Shown here piece after piece: positions 1-13,400 of a DNA stretch of 64,000 nucleotides. Under the pieces are notes generated by a model. That model was not told the DNA's origin. It saw nothing but the letters and a program-made list of their open reading frames with translations, and ran no database searches. The DNA is taken from contig JAIWNI010000031.1 of NCBI GenBank assembly GCA_025331435.1, positions 186,001 through 250,000 of the forward strand, written 5' to 3'. The stretch's first letter is position 1; every line of letters begins with the position of its first letter. Origin of the DNA: Choanephora cucurbitarum. Its lineage: Eukaryota > Mucoromycota > Mucoromycetes > Mucorales > Choanephoraceae. Both the position numbers and the translations under genes were made by a program.

Positions 1-1235
1 AAGAAATTGCCCAAGTTGCTACCATTTCTGCTAATGGTGATAAGCATGTTGGTAATTTGATTGCTCAAGCTATGGAGCGTGTTGGTAAGGAAGGTGTCAT
101 TACTGTCAAGGCTGGTAAGACTATTGATGATGAATTGGAAGTTACTGAGGGTATGCGTTTCGACCGTGGTTTCATTTCTCCTTACTTCATCACTGATACC
201 AAGACCCAAAAGGTTGAGTTCGAAAAGCCTTTGATCTTATTGTCTGAGAAGAAGATTTCTTTGCTCAGCGATATCTTGCCTGCTCTTGAATCCGCTGCTA
301 CTCAACGTCGTCCTCTTTTGATTATTGCTGAAGATGTTGATGGCGAGGCTCTTGCTGCCTGTATTCTGAACAAGCTTCGTGGTCAAATCCAAGTTGCTGC
401 TGTTAAGGCACCTGGTTTTGGTGACAACCGCCGTAACATTTTGGGTGATATTGGTATCTTGACCCAATCTACTGTCTTCTCTGACGATCTTGATCTTAAG
501 TTGGAAAAGGCCACCCCTGAATTATTCGGTACCTCTGGATCTGTTACTGTCACTAAGGAAGATACTATTATCATGAACGGCGCTGGTTCTAAGGACATGA
601 TTTCTCAACGTTGTGAACAAATCCGTGGTGCTATGACTGATGCTAGCACTTCCGAGTACGAAAAGGAGAAGCTTCAGGAACGTCTTGCCAAACTCTCTGG
701 CGGTGTCGCTGTCATCAATGTCGGTGGCGCTTCTGAGGTTGAAGTAGGTGAAAAGAAGGATCGTTTCGATGATGCCCTCTGTGCTACCCGTGCTGCTGTT
801 GAAGAAGGTATTGTTCCTGGTGGTGGTGTTGCTCTTTTGAAGGCTGCTAAATCCCTCTCTAACTTGAAGGGTGCTAACTTTGATCAACAGCTCGGTATCA
901 ACATAATCCGTCAAGCTATTCAAAACCCTTGCCGTACTATTGTCGACAATGCTGGAGGTGAAGGTTCTGTTGTCAGCGGTAAGCTTATGGAAGAGCATCC
1001 TGATAACATTAACTGGGGTTATGATGCTTCCACCAACGAATACTGTGATATGATTGAGCGTGGTATCATTGATCCTACCAAGGTTGTTCGTACTGCTTTG
1101 GTTGATGCCTCTGGCGTTGCCTCTCTTTTGACCACAACTGAATGTATGATTACCGATGCCCCTACTAAGTCTGCTGGTATGCCTGCTGGTATGCCTGGTA
1201 TGGGCGGTATGGGCGGTATGGGCGGTATGATGTAA
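1..1235 (+). CDS. HSP60: Mitochondrial chaperonin HSP60, 3' part (gene starts before the window)
   Basis: Group I chaperonin that folds imported proteins in the mitochondrial matrix with its HSP10 cofactor. The frame is already open at base 3 and runs without an intron to the TAA at 1233-1235, giving about 410 residues of the usual 570 or so. Visible family features are the end of the first equatorial/intermediate segment ([10 protein letters not shown]), the apical-domain stretches EGMRFDRGF and PGFGDNRR, and the second equatorial segment with [12 protein letters not shown] and the nucleotide-site-proximal DASGVASLL. The tail is a methionine/glycine repeat (GGMGGM) ending in MM, typical of GroEL and HSP60. 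The N-terminus and any targeting peptide lie outside the window. Codon use looks biased (many GGT, GCT, AAG codons), as expected for a highly expressed gene. Identification is secure. Confidence 0.97.
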   Translation, partial: EIAQVATISANGDKHVGNLIAQAMERVGKEGVITVKAGKTIDDELEVTEGMRFDRGFISPYFITDTKTQKVEFEKPLILLSEKKISLLSDILPALESAATQRRPLLIIAEDVDGEALAACILNKLRGQIQVAAVKAPGFGDNRRNILGDIGILTQSTVFSDDLDLKLEKATPELFGTSGSVTVTKEDTIIMNGAGSKDMISQRCEQIRGAMTDASTSEYEKEKLQERLAKLSGGVAVINVGGASEVEVGEKKDRFDDALCATRAAVEEGIVPGGGVALLKAAKSLSNLKGANFDQQLGINIIRQAIQNPCRTIVDNAGGEGSVVSGKLMEEHPDNINWGYDASTNEYCDMIERGIIDPTKVVRTALVDASGVASLLTTTECMITDAPTKSAGMPAGMPGMGGMGGMGGMM

Positions 1236-4200
1236 AAAAAAAAAAGAAAAAAGAAACCATTTCTGAATATAGAAAAAGAAGACAGAATCATACTCCTCAA
1301 AAAAAAAGATATACCACATACAAAACAATTCTCCCTTAATACAATTCATGTACATTACACAATAATAAACAAAAATGGCTTTTTACGTAGATAAAATTAG
1401 ATTGACACAGATTTACCTCGTTTTATGAATTCAGCTTTTAGGGCAGCACAATCAATGCATCTTATTTTATGCAATCAGGGCCTTTAGTCTGTGCAAGGTC
1501 AATCACTAAAGTTAAGCTTAAATTGGACTGCAAGTCATGGTAAAACAAACACCAAGTTTCACACGTGCACACTGGTTTTTGTACGCAAAACAAAAATAAA
1601 AATAAAAAGGGGAAAGATTACACAATCGAGTTTTATCGCTTGATCAAAAAGAGAAGGGGTGATACACTAAACAGAAGCATCGTACTTTCAAATGATAAGT
1701 AGATAGAAGTTGGTGTACCAAGCGATTGTATCTCATGTCATGCAGGATAAGGCCAGTAAAGTAGCACTGTAAAAAAAGAAAAGGTCTTTTAAAGGCTAAA
1801 AAAAACCTTCTCCATCAGGTTTTTGTGACCAAATCGCAGGCTTTTTTTACAGTGTAGCCTCAAAAATCAAAGTATTAGGTCTGACAAGACACCTTTTTTT
1901 TGAATTTGACAAGTTAGATATTTCAAAACTTGTTTAGAAAAAAAGGCCACTTCATATAACTTTTTTCTCGAGGATATTCCAAGGTTTAGACACCTGTATC
2001 AAATCACTCTTTCTTCTTCTCTCTGCACGCAGAGAATGAACTATATTCCTCATTTGTATATCAAAAGGTTTGGTTTGAAACTTCTCAAAGTCGACCGATT
2101 TCTAAGTTGGCAACCATTCAAGAACAATGATCAAAACTAGACAAAATACGCTAAAGAGTTTATTGGAACTTAAATTCCAACTAGGCACTAATTTGTCATA
2201 CACTCTGATCTGTGAGTTGTAACTGGCCTTCATTATGCGCTGATCTAATAATCTCTTTCTTCTTTCTAGTACATAACGGAATATTTGGCCTATTGCAATT
2301 ACTCTCTCAAAGATCAAACAGAGTAAAGCGCGTATCCAATCTATTGTGATCAGCCAATTTTGTTGATGAAAACCTGCTCCTTCTCTTCTTTTACCTTTGT
2401 ATCTTCATAACTAAAATGTCACACTACAATCAAAGACATACAGTTATTTAGAATGGTACAAACAATTACCAAGAAAATTGCTTAGCTCTTTGTTGTCCCA
2501 GCCACTTATAGAGAAGCCATTCCTTTTTTATAAGGGTGACTCACAAGACTCTTGTTATTTGAATGCAACTCTACATTGAATAAGTTAAAATGCTATCTCT
2601 TATCTCTCTTTTCTCAAAAAAAAAAAAAAATAGTCAAGGATGCATATCTAACAGTGTAGCCTTGCTACAGAGACTATTTTAGTGAACTTCAAATACAACC
2701 TTTTCATCTTTAAATCAGAAGTATTGAATTTCGCTTCATGTAGCTGTTGATAGTCAAGTTTTGTATATTTGGTCTAACAAATTTAATATGGACAACATTC
2801 ACTGCTCGGAAACAGACTTCTGTGTATCGTTTTCCTTACCAAACATGAATACCCTTCTTCTTTCCGTACAATCATTGGCAAATCATTTGAGTCTCTAAGT
2901 GTGAGATATCTTCAGATCACTTGATAGTAGAAGCGGTTATTATACTACTCGCACATAAGTGCTTTTTCGCATCTGAGCGGCCTTAGGTAGGTATTTTTCT
3001 CCAGTGTACAGTAAAAAGGTAGATTTGAATTTGTTAGCTACCTCAATAAACGTTTTCCTTAACCATGACTTCTTGCTATGATCGTCATCTCGTAACTTGT
3101 TGCAAAAAAAAAGAGGATGTTATAAAAACCGATTCGGTATCTTTAAAGCCAAACAACTATATAGAAGCAATCAGACAAAACAATTGTGTGTACAGCTATA
3201 TCTAATCGTGTGTTCTTCCTATTTTTGCCTAGCCTCATAGTATCTTGACCTGCAAAATTGTCATCTAGACACATTCTGAAATTTGTTTCAACTAGGCGCT
3301 TTCACACTCCTTTATTGTTGTGGTCTCTTTGCAGGAAACAACTTTGAGACTATAGGAGAAATCAGTATTTGCTCTTGTAAACTTACAGATTGGAGAAAGC
3401 AATTATTTGGTTTGTCGTTACTAGTATTATAGATGGCGATCATGGACAACTATATGAAAAAGCAATAAACTCATAGTGACATCGGAGAGTGTGTACAAGA
3501 GTTATTTAAGTCCTTTCTGTAAAAACATCGCCAACAGAAAAAAAAGATATGTTGCAAAATTCACTTTGAAAATGCGCCACTTTTCTTTGTTTGGCGTATT
3601 ATCTTTCAGATATGGTAAAGATTGAAAGGCATCAAAGAAGGAGAAAAGAGAGAGGAGGAAGAGGGGGAAATGGCCTTACACTGCTAGATTTTTAAAGAAA
3701 AACTTAAGTCTGGATTGTATCACCTTGTTTTGATGTACCAGATTGAAACAAGATTCAAGTAAAGATTATTTGATCATCTGTGCTTTTTCGTCTTATTACT
3801 ATGTAGTGTCACTGCTTTCTACAGACCAAGCCAAATATCGCAACTCGTTCATTTTCCCCTTTTTTTTTAGTCATAGAAAAGAAAGGAAGAACGGGTAAGA
3901 TTAGATTCAAATGTTTGTGTTACGGCACCGTCATAGAGAAGCAAACAAGTTACAATTCAATAGTAGTGTGCTTTTTGCCTTGTATGACAAGCTTTTTTTA
4001 ACGCTAAAAATGTATATATTTCCTTTGTGCTATTGACGAATCCGAGTGTAGCCATCAATAAAAGAGCAGCCTTTATTCTCTTTTTGTTTCTTCAATTCGC
4101 TTCATTTAGAAACCCCGCTCTATATGTCTGAATGAGTTGGGATATATATATTTATTTATTAATGAAATAAATGTAGAAAAAAACACATTTCTTTTAGTCA

Positions 4201-4620
4201 TGCAAAAAGAAGACGTATTATGTCTTATTCTATTAATCCAAAAGTAGAGGCAATGTATATTATACATACCATATATACTCATACACCATGATCCAATAGT
4301 GGATATGGAAAATATTTTACCCCTCGCAAACATGCATACAGAAAAGTGTGACATGGTTCCAACATTTGTTTTTTTGGGTCGTTTTATCGTGCAGCTTACT
4401 TTGTCCCTTCTTTCTTTCTTTTTTCTTCTTCTTCTTTTTTTTTGTCTCTTATTGGCTCAAGAAGGGAGAGAAAAAAACAGTCGCTGAAAAACTTTTGTTT
4501 GATTTTTTTATCAGCCTCAACTTAGAAGGATAGTTATACATTTTCGGGAAGTGTTGACATTTACCAGCAGCTCAAAAACAGAAGAAAAGAAAAAGACCTG
4601 GATTTCTTCACTCGCTTATT
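1236..4620. other. Long gene-poor interval (about 3.4 kb)
   Basis: No reading frame here has family-like composition, and the short open frames contain only low-complexity translations. The DNA is AT-rich with many homopolymer A/T runs. Near the HSP60 end this must hold its 3' UTR, and near 4.4-4.6 kb pyrimidine-rich promoter DNA of the WOPR gene. I see no tRNA, rRNA or repeated element. A non-coding transcript cannot be excluded from sequence alone. Confidence 0.5.
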
Positions 4621-6404
4621 ATGTTAGTAACTGAAACTTTTCATGGCTACATCGAAACAACACAAGATGTTCTGTTAATTTTTGAAGGCTGTCGACGTGG
4701 ATTGTTACCAAGGATATGTAGACGTCTTCAGGAACGAGAGCGAAAAATGATTCGGTCCGGTTCTATTTTTGTCTTTGACGAACGGGAGTCAGGTATTGTC
4801 TACAGTAGATAGAGAAGCAAAATAACTTATTATTGAGTAAAATAGGCATCAAGCGTTGGACAGACGGCAGAGTCTGGAGCCCATCACGTATCTTGGGCAA
4901 TTTTCTAATTTATAGAGAACTGGATAAGAAGGCAGCAGGCGAAAAGAAGCTCTCTCAGCCAAGCATGTTGCCTACGTCTACTAGACGAAGCTTCAGTCTT
5001 GACAATACACTCATTGACAGAAACAAAGAGCGTCAGTTGATTGGCAGTCTATCTGATTCTTATCGTTTCAAAGAAGACGGGCTGATTAAAAAGACAATGT
5101 CTATCATTGTAAACGGTGTTGCTCAACATCTGATTTCTTACTACGACCCAAATGAAGTCTTACAAGAGAAATTGCGCTCTCCCTCTTCGGTTCCTGAATT
5201 AGCCAGCCTAGAAATCTCACCTGAATTGTTGGTCAAACAAAACTTTCGTATACCACCTCTTGTCGAACCTACTTTTGACCTCCCCGACCATCTTGGGCAT
5301 CATGGTCATCACCAGCAAGGTTCGCTTACTCCTCCAGATCCTACAGCTTCTAACAGCTATAATCGAATGATACACCCTCTTAGAAGCATGTCCGTTGGGT
5401 CTATTCGTGGCCATGAGCAAATGGTTATGCGCAACGAAGGCATCATGTATCATCCTTATCAACAACAACAACAACAACAACAACAGAGAATGGGTCCTCA
5501 ATCGCCATCTCTCCAAAATCATTTCCAACACTCACTTTCTTCTCCGAACCCAACGAACAATATACCAGCTAATATTTATCACCACGATCAACCTCACCCA
5601 CAGACTAGTACAAGTAGTGTATTCCCAACAACCTCTACTTCTACTACCATACCATCACCATCTACCTTAACTTCTTCCCCTAGTACACCCATGCTCTCAC
5701 CTGCTCGTTACCATCAACAAAACCATCAGCGCCACTACTCTACTTCTTCTGTCTCCTCCCCTCCGCTCCCGAGATTTGATCCCCGTAATTACACAGCAGC
5801 AGCAGCGGCAGCAGCAGCGGCAGCAACAACAGAATCTTTCTTTGACCGCCAGTCTCAACCAAACACGATGAGCCAGATGATGTCTAACCCATCTGTTGAT
5901 AGCTATCATCATTCAACACAACCACCACAACATAACGAAAGGTTCGCCTCGCCCAACATTGGTCAACTTTTGAATCCTATTCACCCTCTTAATAGCACAA
6001 GTACAAACAGTACGACCAACAATAACGGCAATTCAGCTAATGATCACCATACTGCAAGTAGCTCATCTCCTTCTACTCCACCTCCCACAGGCGATGTCTT
6101 CTTGAATCACTCTCATCAGCAGCACCCTTATGATTACAATAATGTTGTCAACCCTACACCTACTACCAGCTCTTCTTTGCGTAACTCCATCAGTCACTCA
6201 GACGAAACTAGTGAGAATAATACCCAAGCAATACCTAGTCACCATCACCCTTCACACCAAAACCATCGACACCATAGTATCCATGAAATGAGCGATCATC
6301 AACACGGTGATGGAGTGAATGGTTACTACATGAACTACTACCAACGTCCTTCTTTGCCTGACACACAGATACATAACGGCTTCATGTTCCATTCACAACA
6401 TTAG
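4621..6404 (+). CDS. WOPR-domain (Gti1/Pac2/Wor1/Ryp1 family) transcription factor
   Basis: DNA-binding regulator of the fungal WOPR family, whose characterised members control morphological switching, nutrient response or sporulation. Exons are 4621-4792 and 4846-6404, giving 576 aa. Exon 1 carries the first conserved box (ETFHGYIETTQDVLLIFEGC, then RRGLLPRICRRL, and DERESG). The 53-bp intron splits the Gly codon just before IKRWTDGR.WSPSRILGNFL.YREL, so the intron sits inside the DNA-binding box. The second WOPR box (DRNKERQLIGSLSDSY.FKEDGLIKKTMS) follows around residues 135-180. The rest is low complexity: a CAA-encoded Gln run (about 5458-5485), a GCA/GCG-encoded Ala run (about 5797-5830), and His-, Ser-, Thr- and Pro-rich tracts, as in other WOPR proteins. 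The family call is firm; the paralogue (Gti1 versus Wor1/Ryp1) is not resolved. Confidence 0.93.
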
Positions 6405-7454
6405 TGATACCATCTTATTATTATTTTGTATTCCAGCAAATTGACAATTTTTTCTTCTTTGAATGTATCTACATACACGTAGATGTATGTGACATTTATA
6501 CACTTTTTATTACATACTCCATGTACACTATTTTTGGAAAGTATCCGTTCGCAGAAAGAAACAAAAAAAAAACAAATGTTCAGAAGACTTTAAAAACAAT
6601 CAAAATAAAAATGAAATATTTAGTAAATTGTTTCTACGAAGTTGTTTTTTATGATACTTTCGAACTGCTTTATAGAGGTAGTTTATTTGTTTAATGAAGG
6701 CTTTTATATTAGCGTTTTGGAAGGCCTCGGCTATCTACTTAAAGAGACTGAATGTTAAGTTATTCTTTTGAAGGCAGATAGCCAATCAGAATATAGCCAT
6801 TTGCATTTTTCTAACTAAGTACAAGCATCGCATAGTTAACTTTCAGATTCATCTTTTTCTTCTGCTCTTTTTCGAGCTTGTTATCACTGATCTATGTCGT
6901 ACAGGTAACCTTTTCTATTAAGCTTCCAATCTCTCGGATCGACTTTGATTGACTTAAACAACTGCAAAATTTCAATGCTGTTTCAGTCAATTTTAGTCCA
7001 GAAAATATCTTGGATGGTAAGAGAAAACAACTCCATTTATTTCTCGGTATTTTCAGTTGGGTAAAAAGAAAAAAAAAAGACACTTCTGATTTTCTGTAAT
7101 AATCTCAAACCCGCACTGATGGCTCATGTTAAAGAAAGCAGAATGCAATTTCCGCACTAAAATTAAGACTAAGAATAACATACATGCAACTTTCTTTAAA
7201 AGATACGCAAATAATGAAGTTATGATATTAAAAAGCCAGTAGCACTTAGTAGCTTTACGCTAACACGAGAAGAAGATTTGTTCTCCCAAAAAGAAAAGAT
7301 TACAAAAGCAATCAATACATCCTTTGAACTTTGGTAAGTTTACCACAAATGCCTAGTGTTACACGAATAAAAGGCTAGATTTTTATTTCAATGGTGCTAG
7401 GTTTAAATTTCTTGTTTCTCTTTTCTTTTCTTTTTTCTTGAAAAGGATATCATT
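6405..7454. other. Intergenic interval between the WOPR gene and the IP3R homologue
   Basis: About 1 kb of AT-rich DNA. It presumably holds the 3' UTR of the WOPR gene and the promoter of the channel gene. A pyrimidine-rich stretch (7415-7440) lies just upstream of the ATG at 7455. No coding or RNA feature is supported. Confidence 0.5.
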
Positions 7455-10400
7455 ATGTCTATATATACATCTGCATTGCCCAATAATGGGCAGAAGAAGG
7501 ATAACGGGAAAACTAATGAGGCATTACTTAGACTGGGCGATGAAATCATCTTTCATGACTATAATAACAACGTTCTTACTGCTCAAAATCCACTTGAGAC
7601 TCGGGCATGTGTTCGACCAGATTCTTCCCGAAATGCAATGGGCACTACTGTTTTTCGGATAGAACCTCAACAATCCTATGCTGCTCAAAGAGAGCTTGAA
7701 AATTTCATCGATCGCGATGATTATGAAGTGCTCAAAAGTAAGGCAACTCGCGAGGAGCTCAAGCATCTCGTTTTTCTCGAACAAAAAGCGGCTAAAGAGA
7801 CAGCGCAAAATGAATCGGAAAGGGATCGGCTATTAGGCAAACCTGTCTTATACGGTCAGATTGTACAGCTATTTAATCGACACTTCAATAAATACCTGAC
7901 AGTCACCGGTAAGACTCAGCGATCGTCGACACACCAAAATCGATTGCAAGTCGACTTGTCTAATGAATGGATTGGTTATTTTCGTATTGTACCGAGGTAT
8001 CGAATTAAATATGTGGGCGATACTATTCGGATAGGCGAAACAATAGCACTTCAATCTGTCCGACCTGAGGGGTTCCTAAACGTAGACTACTCAAAGAGCG
8101 AAGATGGAGATGAATACCAAGTTTTCTCGCATACACAAACATGTTCTTGGGGGATGAAACTGCATTATTCACCTATTACAGATCAAGATGCTAAACGAGT
8201 TAAATTTGTAAACTCGGGACAATATATCAGGCTCTATCATAAGGAAATAGAGGCATATTTAGAGGCGCCAGCCATCAATGGGTAATGTAAAAAAATGCAA
8301 GAACAGAAAAGACTCAAGTTGTATGCAAAATGGAGCGGATTATCTAACTAGGAAATTAATAGAGATACAGTTATACTGAGAAAGCATACGATAAACCCTC
8401 TAAATCCAAAAGAAAACGACTCTCCATTGGCTTTTTGGGAGGTAATATTGTGTTGAAGGAATTGTATGAATCGCAATACTCACAGAGAATCCAATTAAGA
8501 TCGAAAACCTGGATACTTCGGGAAGCTCAAAAGTAAGATGGAAGAAATCAATTCGCATACGGCATGTTGTATCTCGAGCTTATCTTTCCATTGATCCCAC
8601 TCATGTCCGAATTGATGTCGCAAAAGGAAGGACAACATGTACTTTAAAACTAGTCCAATATCCAGTTGTTCCCATCGACGTAAATCAAGATACCACTCTA
8701 TTTGAATTGACACCCATTTCAGCACCTACAATCAGCAGTATACCCTATGGATCCATGGTGAGAATAAAGCATGTAGCAACCGGATGTTGGCTACATGCGC
8801 CTGACAGTCAAGAAGATACACCTCAAGCCATCCAAACGACTCAAATACACTCTTCGCCTATAAATGTAGCACCATTGACTTTATCTCCTTTGCTAGGAAG
8901 CAAGAGACATTCTCGGTTTGAATCTACTGAATCCTCTTTTACACCTTTGGTAGATCAAGCCCAATATGTGGAGCCATTGGATGCAGCGGAAATCATGGGC
9001 AACCATTGGAGTCCCTCTGCTACCTATCATAGCATCAGTGCATCTCATGACTTCTACTATCATGATTGTTTTTCAATTACGCTAGTTGATCAGAAAATGG
9101 CAGATAAGTTTAATTTTGTGAACGAGATGGTGCCTACGTTACATCGCTATTTATCAAAAAACAGATTCTCTGAGAAGGAGGTCTATCCGATTCAGGACGA
9201 CGAGTTTGAGTCCGTCTCACAGGTCTTGGGTGCATTGATTCATTTCTGTACTATAAGCAAACAAGACGATCCTTTGAAGAGAGAAGGCTTGCCTATTGTG
9301 TATCATCAGGCATTGCTAAAAGATGTTGACATTGCTACTCTTCTGGTTAATATTATCATGGCACCATTCGACCACAAGAAGCGGGACAGCTTTAAAGAAA
9401 AACTCTCTCAACATCAGCAAAAGAAGGCAGATGGCCAGATGAGTGAAAAAGAGGTGTCCTTAGAAGATCTTGAGTATAATCCTAAGCTCAAGAAAATTCT
9501 CAAATTGGCATATCACTTGTTACGGGCTTTTCTCAATCGTGGACCTATCATAGAGCAAGATAGCAGTGAAAACGAAGAAGCTTTAGAAAGGAACAAGACA
9601 TATCAGCTTTTCACCTTAAATGAATTTGGCTATGAAGGCATCAACTTACTTATCCGACATTTGAATTATGGATTGGGCGCATCAGATGTACTAAATCGAC
9701 TTTTGGAAGCGATTGAATATAAGAACATGATGAGTCAATCTGTTCTAGATAGTCTAGTTGAAAAAACTTTGATCAATGTACAACATGTTGTAGATGCATT
9801 AAGAAGTGACAACTCCTGGAGCAAGCCTATCCAAAAAACAGATTTCAGCTGCATTCGTCTGTTGAGCGCTGTATGTTATCGTGCTGTTGCACCTACGAGA
9901 GCAAACACGACAGCCACATCTTTGCTGCTCAGATTCAGAGACAGATTATCAGAAGATTGGTTTCAAGTAGGAGACCAGTCCTTTATCAGGATGCGTTTGA
10001 AAGAGCAAGGCGAAGTTGAGATAAAGATATGCAATGATATTTGGCGAGATTTAGAGAGCTTATCTGAAATACAGCCCAACATATTTTCTTTTGTGGAGGA
10101 TGCTTTAGATTTGGCTTATTCGCTTTCAAGCCAGACAAATACAAAAATTAGTACTCTTATTAGTGAGTGTATTAGCAAGGAAGTATGTTTTCAATGTCTG
10201 AAAAACAAAAAGCTGCCGCCTACACTACGTGGAAAATTTTGTGATCTTTTAAGAGGTAGGATCTAGAAAAAACAATCAGAGTGGCAGAGAAGCTAATTGA
10301 ATTTTGTATAGTTCTCTATGTTGATAACTCAAGACTTGAAAAAGTGCCTCTCTATGACTACACAATTTACATCGAATCTATTGATTTGAACAGCGACCAA

Positions 10401-13400
10401 TATCCTTTCGGTTCATCTAACATAGATTCAGAGTTCTTCCAGAGCTTGAAACATTGGATATTTGGATATCTTGAGACTCAATTCCATCAGGTAAAAGCAG
10501 TAGACAAAGATATTAGAAGAGATAGTTATACGAAACCAACGTGTCCATTTATAGTATATTGAGAGCTCAGAGGATGTGCGCTTTTTGTCTTGCGTCCTTA
10601 AATTGATACATGTCCAACTTACTCTTGGATTCTTCCATACCACTGAAGATATAGCTGTACTCTTCCATACTCTTATACAGGTGCTAGATGGTCGTACGGA
10701 TGCCAGGTAAGATAAAACTTAGTTTATAGATTTTTTGTGCTGACACTTAATTGATACCTCTTATAGAAGCGAAGAACATCGCAAGTATATGATGGATGCT
10801 AATATGCCTCGAAAATGGCCAGAGAGATACGAATTGGCAGAAAAAAAGCAAATGGTTATGTCAACAAAGATACAGATTCTGTACATCTTTGATTTAATTT
10901 TCGACTTAAGACTTAGAGTAAGAATGTCCAAATTAGCGCAAATATGGAAATGGGTTCTTGAAGAGTAAGTATATGCCCTTTGCCGTCCTGTTTTGTTTTG
11001 ACCAGTCAATGTTCTAGTGAATCTGCTGAATATCATACATCTCCTGATTCTTCTGGATTGAAGTACATTTTGCAAGTGTTTGATCAAACAGAACTTCGTA
11101 ATCGGGAAGAGAGCCTAATGCCCATTCTCAAGGACATGCTCAAGTATCAATACGCACCTTTGAAGCACATCGCAGTTGTAGTCATGCATCGTATCTTTAC
11201 TGATAGTGAAGGTATTATACAAGTATACGAAAATTTTGCTTAAATCGACTGACCTTGTTTGAAAAAACAAATAGAATTGTTCAAGAAAGTCAAAGAAGCT
11301 GTAATCCTTACTGAAAAAGAACAACATAATACCTACCTCCTCATCAAGGATCAACTGAACCGGTTACAAACATTGAATCTTGTGAATATTGAAAATGAGG
11401 AGCAATGCTTACAGCACTTGTCTCGATTAAAAGATTCGATTGAGACATTAGAAAAACTTCTAATTGTTCCTTTGTCAGGCGATCAAGTATCAGCCCGATA
11501 TGACGAAAGTATTTATTATCGTATTTTCAAGAGTCTTGACGCCCACGATATCCTTGTTGGCGTGCTCAAGTCGCTTCAAAATATTCCAGCGCCCTATTAC
11601 CATGCTTATGTTGCTTCTATCGTTTCCTGTCTTCGCTTACTTTATAGTACAATGCAACACGATAAGCAGTTTCAGAGCCAATTTGTTCTAAACCATATGG
11701 ATCTTTTGATTGAACTTATCCAATTATCGCCTTTGATTGCTGAAATTTTTGCACTTCTTTGTTCAAGCAATTCATACATCAGCACGCATATAAAGGAAGA
11801 GCACATCACCCGCATTATTACTGCCTCTGAAGGACATCAAGGCGAGCACCTGCTTGTACTTCATGACCTTTTGTATGCACAAGGAAAACTAGTCAAGCGT
11901 AATCAAGATATTGTTATGCGTTTTTTTATGGATCATCGACATGAATTCATGCCTTTTGATAATGCCGAAAGTTTGGTACATATGCATAATTCCGATTATT
12001 GCATCAACTTGATCAGTATCTTGGCTACATGTGGCCAAGGCGAAAACATGTTTGGACAATCGTTTGCTCGTACGGTTCTTACGATACAGGACATCTTTCG
12101 AATACTTCATGACAGCCAAGTCAATATAAAACTTAAGGCGGTCATACTCAAGTTTCTTGCTTCGATTTATATTGAAGATGTTGAACTTCCTTCCAATGTA
12201 CTTGCTTACGACAGTCCAGATATGTTGAGGTTAATTACCATGTCCGAAGTTGTTCTGTCTCAATGCTTGTCTGGAAAGCATGATGAAGAATTTTTGCGTT
12301 ACATATTCCATGGCATCATCACCTTCTTGAAGTCTATTTTTGAGTACCACATTTCAATTGAAACTGTGGTGGATTTGGAAGCACGTTTCACACAGTTAGT
12401 GGATCAAATAGTAAAGCTAGTACCTCTTGCAGCTCACGAAGAGAAGGACTTGCAACTTGTACTTGGGTGCCTGGACAGCATGATTAACGTGGCTGGATTT
12501 AGAGGAACCATACAACCTATATTGTTGAGAGACACAATAAAGGATGCCACATCTACACTTGATCAGCTTTATGCACGAAGTCAGCATTCCCATTCAAATC
12601 TACAAGGCTCTGATGATATACCAGTGGCAAAGTTCGTTCCTATACAAGATACAGCTAACATCAGCTTTCAAAAGCTGTTCTCTGATATCGAAGCGAGTGC
12701 ATCTGTTAAGAGATACCAGAAGGACGAATATAGAAGACTCTGTAAGTAAAAAGCATAGATTTTTTTTTTATGATTTTACACATTATTAATACTTTTATTG
12801 ATGTATGTACTTATATATACAGGCTCTCATTTTGCCTTATCGGAGTCAGACTCAGATAACAACAGCAACATCAAATCATTGATTGTCTATTTGGGTACCA
12901 TCACTACAACCTCAGTTAATAAGCGCACAGAGCAATATCAAGTAGCAACAATTCAATTGTTGAAAGAGATTTCAATGAAGTATATACGAAAGCTATGGAA
13001 GATCAATCCAAACGAATCTCTTGTTGAATATGAGAAGTTAGAAAGACAGAAAGTCAAAACACAAAACACTCTTAATGATCTCGGTTGCACGCTTGTAGCT
13101 CAGCACTTACTTTCTTCTCCAAGAAAGCAAATTTTTAATGCCGCTTTGAAGCTATTGATCTCCCTCTTGGATGGTGGCAACAAAAACGTTCAAGTAAGCT
13201 TTTATTCGATGTTATCTTCTTCTTTTAAGTACATGTGCTAATGAAGATGCTTCTTTTGTATAGGACAAGTTAGAGGAATACTTTTACAGTATTAGAGAGG
13301 AAAGATTTTTCTATTCTTTCCATCAGCGTCTGCAAAGTGGAATCAGTGCCTCCAAAGATATGCAGATTTACCTTGCTCGTCGAATGTACAAAATGAATCG

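Noticed and set aside
522..1355. A 277-codon open frame on the minus strand opposite HSP60
   Set aside because: Translation is rich in His/Thr/Ser repeats (mirror of the GGM tail) and lies entirely antisense to a conserved HSP60 frame.
5217..5531. Minus-strand frame across the WOPR gene
   Set aside because: It is the antisense of the Gln-repeat region (Leu-run) with no family features.
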